Positions 10,338 through 22,300 of a stretch of DNA of 64,000 bases are shown piece after piece (positions within the stretch are counted from its first letter, which is position 1; the number at the start of each line of letters is the position of its first letter). Below the pieces are notes generated by a model. The model was not told the DNA's origin and did no database searches. It worked only from the letters and a program-made list of their open reading frames with translations. A program made the position numbers and the translations under genes. Source of the stretch: Zygnema cylindricum. Its lineage: Eukaryota; Streptophyta; Zygnematophyceae; Zygnematales; Zygnemataceae. Location: the NCBI GenBank assembly GCA_037447655.1, contig JBBHKE010002398.1, positions 55,379 to 119,378 on the forward strand. The letters are read 5' to 3'.

Positions 10338-13300
10338 TCAAACTGCAGAAGCTCGTGAAGAAAATAACAACGACAAAGCTCCAAAGAGTATATATATATA
10401 CAATTTTGGGATTGATTTTTGAACAACCCCACTTACAATTGGAAGAAAATCTGGCATCTTACATTCTGCTCCGTTAACTATTACAGTTTTGGGAAAAACA
10501 GTTTCCGTAATGTTAAGAATAGGACCTCCTGTAATATTGTAACCGGTCGAGTTTTTCGTCCGATTGAAAAGTAAAGTATATTGGACGTTCCCTCCACTTA
10601 AAATCCATTCGTTGTAGTATTTAATTCCTTTTACAATAAGGTAATTTTCTGTAAACGTCATAAAGCTTTACAAACTTTTTTCAGGACCTTTTGTATTTGC
10701 CTCACAAACAAACATTTGTTTTAAATAAAAATTATTAGGTGACGAAAAGGGAAAAATGTGAGGAATTTGAAAAGGAAAGTACATCAAATCTTTCACAAGC
10801 ACAGAAAAAGTGGTGATATCTTATATGAAATAAAAATCGGAGTTCACGTTTTGCTGCATAACCTAAAAGAATAGTTTTATTTTTGGTTAAATTATGTTAT
10901 GAGTTTTATAAAGAGTTAGCTTTCAAAGAAACTTTAAAATAATAAGAATATGTGGTTATATGGATCCCAATTGTAAAAAAACTGCTTTAAATACTTAGAG
11001 GTTAAGTTTGGCAGTGAAACAAATGAGGCGACCAAAGTTCGTTTTCCATTCGACAAAAAAACAATATATAGTACTCAAAACACCGTATTGAACGCAAAAT
11101 GTGGTTCAGTAAATTCTTTTATCACTTAAGATAATATCAAAAAATCCAGAATACTCCAGACATTTCAAACCTCCCCTCTAAGCACCCAAACACACACCAT
11201 AATTCTTATTGAAAACCATCGTTCAAATGTGCGAAAAACAATAGGAAACGCTAAATGTGGTTACCCCGTACAACACGCATATTAAGTGGTTTTTTCGAGT
11301 ATATTACACCTATAATATATACATTATATTACAAGTATATTTCGATATTTCCAGTATATTACGAAACCACCTATAGCGTTTCCAATTGTTTTCACACATT
11401 TGAACTAGTGTTGAAAATGCATAACATAATTCTCATCGAAAACACACACCATACTTCTTATCGAAAATACATATTGTAATTCTTATAGAAAACACACAAC
11501 ATAATTCTTATACAAAACATACATAGTAATACAACAATTCTTATCAAAAATACATACCGTAATTCTTAGGAGTGTCGAAGGAGGCATCTGCGGAGTAATT
11601 TGCTGCGAGATTTTGGGAAAGTCCTTCAGGAAGCTCCAAAACTGTGTACCAATCTTCTATCGGTTCTGCACCTTGATTGGAAATCGCCACCTAACCCGAA
11701 AATCAAAGGGTTTTTCAGGTTTTTTTGGGGTTTTTCTAGGGATTTTTAGATTTTGTAGGGTTTTTAGGTTTTTTTCAAAAATAAAAATGGAAGGGGCTTG
11801 TACTGTGGTTTCTGGTGAAACCTAAAAACAGCAAGATTTGACATCTGATGCTTCTCAACTTGCCTTCATAGAATCTTCAAGTAAAAGAATGGAGTTTAAC
11901 GACAAATACGATAAGAACGAAATGCACATATGGGCCTTATCTATTATGAAGCTCTGAGAAATCCTGCCATTTTGTGACTTTTAATTCAAATTGATTCAAT
12001 TTTCCTTTGTATGACTCAAGTTACAAAATGTAGCATATGGCCTCAACTAACTACTCCAAAATTCAATCTCTTGCAGCATAATGAATCCCAAAGTTTGAAT
12101 GTAAGTACAATCCTTGGATTTTGTAAATAACTGTAAAACAAAGCTCAGGGCGATAGTTTTGCGACTGTCTTATAAGATTTCCTGAAAAATGTCCGTTCTA
12201 TTGGCGGAAAATGGCCGACAATTGCCAAAAACCTTAGTTCTAATGTACGAAAACAATTGGAAACACTATATATGGTCCACCCATACTATACGAATATAAT
12301 AATGTAGAGTACGAGAATAGTACGGACTAACCATATAAAGCGTTTCCTTATGTTTTTGCACATTTGATGTTTTGAACTATGCCGAAAACATACACCGGCT
12401 TTCCTAATAAAAGAGTCCAATGAGAAACTAACCTGCATACTCCATCCATCGATGCCGCCTCCAAGAAGGTCCAAGTGAACCATGGTGGGACAAGAGCTCC
12501 CACAACTCTGTATTCCCCCCATACCTACTCACTTTCATCATTTTCATTATCAGATTAACATTATCATTACCCTCATCCTCATCCTCATCCTCATCCTCAT
12601 CCTCATCCTCATCCTCATCCTCATCCTCATCCTCATCCTCATCCACATCCTCATCCTCATCCTCATTCTCGTCCTCATCCTTATCCACATACTCAAAGTT
12701 ATCATTCGTGTCCTCGTCATATTTATCAATAACATTATCATTATCACCATAATCATCATCAGAAAATTTCCATTTGAGATTTCTGGGGTTCAAGAAACTC
12801 CTTAACAAAACTCTTCTCTTACAGGCTTGAGAACCAACCTACCAAAGAAAACATGCAGTGAAAGCAACGTTAACAGAATCGGATAAAACCAGATACTGTG
12901 GTTTAAAATTATGAAACGTGTTTTGAAATTAAGTGTGAATGTGATTCGAAACGATGTACTTTTTTCCAACCCTCACCGTTGTTTAAAATTAGTAGATAAC
13001 TCACCCTCTTACTGACACCTGGCACTTTCTTCTTGCCGAGGTTCTTTCCTAGTAGAAGCACAGCTGCTGGATCCTCATTGGACGACGTCGAAGGGTCACA
13101 TTCTCCTCCCGAGGATATGGTGGAGGCCGCGGGACATTCACATGTACATGTTTTCGTTGGAGCGAAAGTATTGTTAAAGTATGCTGAATGAAAAACAAAA
13201 ACAAAACAGTACTCTTAGACTATCCACAGCTTATTATAAGACAGGAAGATAAGTTTTCGGTTTAAATTTTACTAAGTAACATGCGGAAACAAAATAGTGA

Positions 13301-16300
13301 AGTTGGAAAGAAACGTTTAGTATGGCCAGAATTTCATGCACTTAATAGATATGCGCGAAAACAAATGATTATTTTTTTGTCGATTAAAGAGACTGCTCTT
13401 AAAGTTGCTGAGGAGTCAGTGAATTGAGTAGTTTTCCATGTTGATCAATTTCACAAAGAAATGCTACATGGAGCTGAAAAAACTTGCGGAAACTTTTTTT
13501 GATCGAGGGAATGATCAACTCCATCATCAGAGACTATTCCTATTTCTTTGATGCGACAACTGTCGCATACAGGGCGATGTCGTAATCTGATCACTAAAGA
13601 AATAAGTTTTTACATATTGTTACAACATCACAAAGTACTACTAAATCTACAACTCCCAGCATCCTTAGTGTTCCATATTAACTTCAAAACCAAGGTCCCA
13701 CGCTCCTATTAATACTAATGGGATTAACCGTATAGTTCAAATATTTGCAGTTTCCCTTTTGTTCCACTTTGAAAAAATGAAAAGAACGCTATACATGGTG
13801 ACCCCATATTATACATATTTAACTCGAAAAAGCTGGGTATAATACACGTCCAAAACTGGGTAGCCATATACAGTGTTTCCAATTTTTTTAGCTCATTGGA
13901 ACAATGCATTTAACATCAAAGACATAAATCTGTAAAACGAATATAGACGCCTATCTTAGAGAGGGGAGGAGGGAGGGGGAAGGAGGGAGGGGGAGGAGGA
14001 GGAAAAAGAAGGAAAAAAGGGAAGGGAGGAAGGGAATCAGTAAAACATAAAAAAATCTGGAATCAGATCTGAATGGATCTTTGAATAGGGTTTTGACCAG
14101 AGCTAGTTTGTTTCACATTAAAACTTGTACATATGTGCTATTTTGCATAAAACATAAACTAAAAATCAACCCAAAATCAACTCAAAATCGGAACATTAAC
14201 ATGCCTGAGAAACCTGAGTGAGCTGATTTTATGATGTTGGTAATCCAGTGAACTTATTTCAAGGTCCATTTTTGAAGCTTGTTTTTCCGTATATTTAAAT
14301 GTGCGAAAACAATTGGAAACGCTGTAGGTAGTTTCTCCATACTATACGGGTAGTATACTCGAAAAGACCATATAAGATGAGTATAGTACGGGTTTACCAT
14401 GTATACAGTTGCCCACATTTGAACCATAGATCAAAAGTGCAAAAGCGAGGGGAAGTATATGCGTACTAAACATATTATCTGGGTATAATATGCCCTGTAA
14501 TACAGGGTTACTAGAAATAGCATTTACAAGCGTTTTTGCACTTTCTACCTTTAGATTTAAACTAAAACTTGTACTTACCGAGTGCTGGGGCATTTTGTCG
14601 AGATCCCACAGAGGTCGGAAATTGTCGAATGGTCGTCGATTGCATTTGGTCGCAGGCATAACCAGGAAGGAGGAGACTGATATTGGGGGGAGAGGGAGCA
14701 ATGGAGGAGGACCAATATTCTTTTCCCTTGGCCTGGCACATTAAATTAAAACGCATACTATACTTTAAGACTCACGTACTCGATGTATATGTTTTCGGAT
14801 TTCCAGGCATTTGGTATTGAGGATTGCTTTGTCAAATACAAAAAGACGGAAGGTACACTGCATATCGTTACTAGTGTTTATAATTATTCACCGCTTAAAT
14901 CAATGTTTCTCTGTGCACACATGTCCAAGTTTTGTTTGGAGACCACCAATTGAAAGGTAAGGATCTTATCTTTTTATTGGAACCGCCAAATTAATAATCC
15001 GATCAGTGTACACAGAAACAAGTAGATTTTAGTGGTGAAAATAACATACACGCTAACAACGATACACGGTGTAGTGTATCAAACATCCATCTTGAGGAAA
15101 AACATAACATTTCAGTAGTCTAAACTGCCTAAATTTTCTAAACTCTCTAAATTGTCTAACTTGTGTGTAAAAAGAGACTGACCATGGTCATGGAAAAAGT
15201 CACCGAATTAGAATTGGGATGGAAAGCCGGCGCAAGAAGAGATCCATTGAGACTGCCAACCATAAGCATTCAATCATTTACCATTTTAGAAAAAACCACA
15301 CAATGCTAAAACTCTCCAAGTGTACACCCTGTATTGTTATTAGCATTAATGTTTTTTTTGCCACTTAAATGAATTTTTCTCCATGCACACTTGTCGGACG
15401 GTTGCGACGGAGATGTAAGATCCTTACCTTCCGATTGGTGGTCTCCAAGCGGAAATTGGATACGTGATCACGGAGAAAAAATCATTTAAGCGGTGAAAAT
15501 AACATTAACGCTAATAACGGTACACGGTGTAGTTTCAATTCTGTAAGCTTTGGAAACTTTTGAGTCTATTTTCAGCAGAACATAAGCTGAATAATACAAT
15601 TATGCGAATTCTTAAACATAATTTGAGAGCTGAAAAAAAACCAACATCCCGACAGGAAGAAATTGACAACACTTTTGCAACCCATGCTTTGAAAAGGTAA
15701 AAGAACTACAGAAAAAAACCATAGAGTCAAAAAGATCATTGCGTCTGACATCATAAACTCGATTCAAAGAATGACACTTTTTAGTTCCAAAATTAACTCA
15801 CACTAAATCATGCCATGAATTGTAAAAACAGGGTCGAATTCTTGGTGATCATCACTAGTGGGAGTTCAGAAAGAAGGCAGGTTAAATCAAAGTCAGAAAG
15901 CAGGAAGCTTCGCTCTCGGCAATTCAGGGACTCCATCGGCTCGGTTTTATTTCTTTTTTTTTTATTTAAAATAGTCTTCCTGCTGGAGTGTTCCAAACAA
16001 ACTTAAGACAAGTTATCCGAGGTTAATATTGCAAAAAATCAATTATTTAAAAGAGTAAAAGGAAAGAAAGGAAAAGGAAAAGATCAATCGAAAAAAAGAA
16101 AGATTCAGGAAAAAGGGGATCGGCACTCAATCAGATCACTCTGCATAAAATAATAAAAAAAAAATGTTTAATGAAAACATCATAAAAAGACCTTGAGCAC
16201 ATGTAAATTTTAACATTATGGGCACAATGGCAAGATTTCCATGTGAAAAAGCTGTGAATTTGTTTTATAAACATTGACGTTCATTGTTTGCCCAAGTGAC

Positions 16301-19300
16301 CTCGTTATTGCGTTGTTCTCTCTCAGTCACTTTACTGAAACTTTCTTATATAATCGTCTCACCGATTCTTTCCATATATAATCAATTTATCAATCCTTTC
16401 TCATATAATCTCTTGGTCAATCTTTCTCGTTCTTTCTTGTATAATGACTTTATCGATTCTTTCATGTATAAACAATTGATTGGTTCTTTCTTACATAATC
16501 ACTTTGTCGATTCTTTCTTATATAATCGCTTTATCGATTCTTTCTTAAATAATATTTTGATACACCTTGCTGTATCGAATGCGACTTCAAGATTCCTTTG
16601 AACAATTACGAAAACATAATTCACCACAATCATGCGAGCCCCTTGGCTTAATAAACATTTGTTCCCTTTAACTGTAATACTCACAATTTATTCATTCAGT
16701 TAAACGAGATTGGTCTAATAACATCAACGTATTTTTGTGTTGTAACAAAATTTCATGACTTTGATAGATATATACAATTTTCTAGGTTATGTTACTTTAC
16801 TGTTGTGACTTTTAAGGGGGAGAAAATCTCACTCATTCATCCGCCAAGCCCACCGTAGGGCCCATCCAGGATCTGACGTAATATCTGTATAGCGTTGCTC
16901 GTTGGTTAATTTTACTTGGATCTGCCATCACTCTTGTGGCTCAAATTAGTACAGAACACACTAAATTAGGTTTTTGATCTCCAATGTTGTGTGATTATTC
17001 TCAAATTTGATTAATGTGAATAATTTCTTGACTGCCTTGAAAAAGGATCGGAAATTTTTATGTGTATATCCTACTTAGTATATATGCACTTCCAAAGACC
17101 ACCATTGGAAATACTTTCAAGAGCAGAGATTTGCATGTAAAATGTACAGTGGTGGAACTGTGGAAGTACTTGAAGGCAATAGCGGTTTGTGAGGCGGCAC
17201 CATTGTTCCATACTTCAGTTTAAAAGTGCGAAATTGATACTGTTACCCCGTAAGTACACGTACTATAAGCTTATAGTATGCGTACTGTAAGGGGTGACTA
17301 TTGGAGTTCCATATTGTATCGAATTCATGACGAGGTACGGTACTTAAGTGTACCGTAAGGCTGAAACGTTTCGTACTCTAGAAGATACGCTACGCGATAC
17401 ATGATACATGGATCATTTTGTAACATTTTTTCTCGCACTGAAAACAATGTTACTAGGGTTGCGAGTCGCAACACTTGCTAGCGTAGTTCAAAGCGCACTT
17501 TTTTTTGCACTTTTTAACCGCTTCACCGACACTCAAAAGCACTGGCTTCACCTCTTTGCTTAGTCACCGATAAAGGGCATCGAGAATCGTTCGATCAAAT
17601 ATGATCGAACGGCAGTGTATTAAATGACAAGAAACTAGAGGCCTTTCGCTGTTGAAAGTATCGCGTTTTGCGATTCTGTACGACCGTCATTCTTTGATAC
17701 ACAAATTCTGCATAAAATAGAAACAATGATTGACCTGTTGAAATAGTGCAGCCTAAGGGTGCGTCTCTATGTACTTCAAACTTAGAGATTTTTTTTTGTT
17801 TTTTAGCGCAGATCCGGCGGACCCGGATTTCAGGTGTCCCTATGTGTACCAAACGAAATTGTCACTTAGGGCGTGACGATTGTATACGTCGACAATGCCC
17901 GTGACGGCTGTCAGCGTCTACAATCTGTGATGACCCACGTCATTTTTCGTAACTGCTTGTGACTTCACGTGACTTTTCGTGACATTGTAGACCTACCGCC
18001 CTCCAGCCTGTGCCGTTTCACGGTTGAAGAAGATGCGTTTTGACTTTGCGTCTATTGTCGACTCGACGTGAAATGGCATCGGAACCTTGAGACCCCTGCA
18101 AAAAAAAAATCCGTACCGGATGGAAACAGACAAAATAAAACAAACTGTGTACTTCTCTTTGTCGTATTGAACAAAAACGGACAAAATATAGCGAATCGTG
18201 TACACTTCCACGTCGCTTGAAACCGTTTGAATTTTTGAACAAAAGAGTACACGTGCGAAGACGTGTTCCTATTTGTTTATAGAAAATCCTTAATTTTAAA
18301 ACACATCAGCCCTATATTTTAAAGATAAGGTTGAAGATGACGTTTTTTGTCGTCGAAGTGGGTCGAAGAACACAAGACGACAAGATGTAGTACATTTTAA
18401 ATCCAATGATGACGCAAAATGTACTTCTCTTTTTTTCTATTTTATTGTACGGTTGAAACTTACGCGGTACGGCTCTAAGTTTTACAGGAAAACGACAGAA
18501 AAATCCTTACTTAAGCACACAAAGACGCACCCTAAGTGACAGTATATAGCATAGTTCAAAAGTAGGTTTTTTTATGGTAGGCCTTTGGTAGGCGCACAAA
18601 ACTTTGCACAAAACTCGCGCAACGTAGGCACTGTATATGTGTGCGTCGTGCACACTCCTGTACGAACGTCTGAATCTGACGTAAGATCAAAGTACAGCGC
18701 ACGCCGCCGGACGAATTTTTTTAGCGAACTGACACGGCGTAGGATGACATTCCGTGGGAAAAAAAACCGGGAAAAAAAAAAAAAGCGGACGGGCAACCGA
18801 ACAAAATTTCGAAATAATTGCGATGGAGTTAAAATGAGCGCGGTGGAGAGCGGTGAGAGTGCGACGAGAGAGAGTACGGACAGTTCATAGCTTTTTCGGA
18901 AAGTTGTTTTGCAGCCACCAACGGGGTTGGTCCGTAGGTTTTGGTAAATTTTTTGGCAGTGTGGTATTTTTTTTGTTTTTTATCGTCCCATACTGCCTGG
19001 TTGGTCAATTTGAGGCTTTATTTAGTGTGGCCCACAAAATTGCAGACGCTAATATGACAGATTGTCCTTTCGTAAGTTGTGTTATGGGCTTTTCATGTGA
19101 TCTTTTTAAATCACCTACTTTGATCAGAGACCGTCCGATCGTCCGAATCTGACGGTTTAAATAAAAAGTCCCTCAAAACTCACAGAAATATTTTTTTTTG
19201 TCCGATTTTTTTTCAAAATTTAGACATGTCGTTTAATTCTCTATCGATCGATGTGCAACTCAACCCTGTTCCTATTTTATTTCATTTTGCGGCCAATACA

Positions 19301-22300
19301 ATATGGGTCTTAATGGCATATTGTATGTTTTGCGTACAATAGGCATATTGTATGGGCGTACGGTCACCTACTTTTGAACTATGGTATATAGCGTTTCGAA
19401 CCGTGAAAAGCCACAGGTTGTTTTCCGTACTACACGGATAATATACTCGAAGTGAGTAGGAGAGACAATACAATACTCGTATCGTATGAAGGAGAAGATT
19501 TTATTCTCAAAACATGACAAAACATAATAAACATGGTATCGTATGTCTATAAACATTTGAACTAGATACACTATACCGTGTATCGCTATTAGGGTTAATA
19601 TTTTTTTCGCCACTTAAAACATCTTTTATCCGTACACACTTCTCCGATTTTCAATTTGAGACCGCCAGTGGAAAGTTGAGAATCTTACCTTTCAATCGCA
19701 ACCGTCAGATTCATAATCTGACAAGTGTGTACGGAGAAAAGCTGTTTAAAGAGGAAAAAAACATTAACACTAATAACGATTCACGGTGTACAGTATTCGC
19801 TAGATAAGTGGTCACACTAATAGCGATACAATGTATTTTGTCGAGATCGCGTAAAAAGCAAAGTTACCGAGTACGTGTCCTTGGTCGCGTTCAGAACATC
19901 CCAACTAACAAGCAAACCGGAGTACTGGTTTTTGGCATTTGGAGCAGCAAGTCCTGCATGTAGAGTACAAGAAAGGGAAAAAGTGAGTTGTTAGAATCGA
20001 CAATGAGCGTCATGCGTACGGCAGCATCTTATTTTCTTTGTTCAATCAAGCTGCAAAGGTTTATGTTCATTGGTTCAAGCATCCATTGCGTTTAGACTTT
20101 AGAAGATGTGAATGCCATTGAGCAACGATGACGATACACGGATCGCCTGCCTTCGACCGTCGTACTTCATTTTACAAACCAGTGTCCCTCGGGTTGAGAG
20201 TGAATTAATATTCTTACCTGCTGAGGCAGGTCCACCAGGTCCAACAAAAGGACAGCAAACAGTTAACGATCCATATTCTGCAAAACCAACCATGAGATAT
20301 CAACCAACGTTCTGCTATTATTGAAACAAAGATACGCGGTATAAAACACGTTGGGGAGAGAGGGGAGAGGAGGGGTGGAGAGGGACTGAGGGAGGGAAGG
20401 GGGTGTTAACAATCATTTAGCGTTGGTCTTTTTTGTCCTTTCTCGTACTATCGTCCGTATCCGTACTACGCCGATTAATCCTTCTCTTTGATTCACTTTT
20501 ATATTTTCGGTCGTATCTTCGTGCACACCTCTTAGCGTCCGAATCTACGTCATTACTTTGGGTCTTCATTTTGTCGTACAATGCCGCCCTGAAGTCAATC
20601 TATTAGAATCATTGCACCAAAGCGCACTTAGAGTCCACAGTAATTAGCACTGTGTGATTTGTATATAATTGAAGAAGTCACCCCGAATTCATTTCACTAT
20701 CGAATCAATGCATTGATTCTTTCTTTTTGTGTGGTGTCATGGCGTCCGCCAATCCACCTCCAATAGGGGGATGGGTGAGGGGAGGGGAGGGGAGGGGAGG
20801 GGAGGGGGAAAGGGAAGACAGGAATCAATTTTACCAGCTTGCACTTAAATACAGTATACTGTAAATCTTTATTAGCCTTAGCAAAACTTAGCCGGTCCCA
20901 ATTTTGTTCGGCACCGAAACACAAAATAGCGATAACGATGCTAATTGTTTTTTCTTACATTTGATTCAAAATCATCCATGACATTCGCATCCGAAATTGG
21001 ATTAGTCCTCATACTAATTACTTCTTAACCCTAATAGCCATTCACGGTGTACTCACCTGGCTGAAGTCGTTCCGAGTCGCACTGAAATCCCGTCGATATC
21101 AAATTTATACCAAGTGGAAGAGCTTTCTCAGTTGTGTTTGCTCCAATTTCGCTTCCCTTCAAAGTAATTTTATGACTGAAACTTTTTTCGTCGCCCGCCG
21201 TTGCCAAGGCAGTAGCAATGTATGGCAGGTTTGGGAAGTTACTTAGAACAAGGCCATTACCTGTGATAGAACCGCAAAGGAAAGTAACTGTGAACATGGA
21301 AACATCTTGGGAGATAATTCTCTGAGATATATAAGTGCAGTTCAAGATAAACACGTTTTAAGAAATCGTTGTATCGTGTCATTATTTCTGTTTCTAGATT
21401 TTCTCTTTTTCATGACGGCACACGCTGGAATACTACAGCAAAAAGACAAGCTCCTAAGAACTCAATATTTTAGTTATGATGGTTTCTGTTATTTTCGCTC
21501 TTTGAAAGGCCTGCTAAAACCTAGAAACCTAGCCCTAGAATGTTTTTCTTAAAACGTACTATTGACCCTTTTCTGAACTAAAAGGATAAAAAACCATCCG
21601 GACAGTTTCAACATCACAATTTGTTTCCAATCGGTAAACCTGTCCACTTTTCATAAACTCATTTTATACTTCACGCTTTAAAAAAATTGTCAATAAATAA
21701 ACTAATACTTCCATATTCTTTACCCCAACGGAAACCATACCATGCTCGCGAGAACAACAAAAAACTGCGAAATCTGTTAAAACATTGCCTCCAACAGTTA
21801 AAGAGTCAAAAGCTGAAAGTTTACCTGCAACCGGAAGACCTGTAGCCTCTGATAAACTGGCGCCATCCACTTCTGTAATAGCCTCAGAGTGGGCAAAATC
21901 GATCCCTAATTGCCAAGATTGAAGCGGCTGTTTTCCCACATTAAATATTTCAACTGTCGACTGGAAACTGAAAGCAGGCGCATCCGGAAACGGAATAGAT
22001 TCCAGTTCCTCAACAGTGTATCTAATTAGAACTCCACTGCATACAGGCAACTCACTGATTAAGGCGGAAGGTCCTGGAGCTTCAGCTGCAGTATTCAGAG
22101 GATCCAGAGGCTGTACAGGCTCTGGCGGATCTTGAGGGTTTGAAGGGTTTAGAGGATTTAGAGGCTTTGAAGGTTCTGTATCTGAATCTGGGGCGATAAT
22201 GCTTGGAATGGAGGATGAAGGAGGTATGTCTTGCTCAATTTTAGCAGCTTTTACATGTGGATAAATATGTGAGAATACGGAAACTAAAGATGAGTTTTGG

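Noticed and set aside
12428-12808. Acidic Asp/Glu-repeat open frame on the minus strand within the COBRA-like gene
   Set aside because: It is a (TCCTCA)n microsatellite. The conserved exon next to it (SCGSSCPTMVHLD) is in a different frame and has its own acceptor at 12508, so the repeat is intronic.
13501-13600. Candidate extra COBRA-like exon on the minus strand (frame DYDIALYATVVASKK)
   Set aside because: It has no in-phase donor and does not show the expected W..VC..CCVS residues.
15808-15996. Candidate for the missing COBRA-like exon (62-codon minus-strand frame)
   Set aside because: Its sequence does not follow the family pattern and the borders do not give the required phase 2 to phase 2 join.
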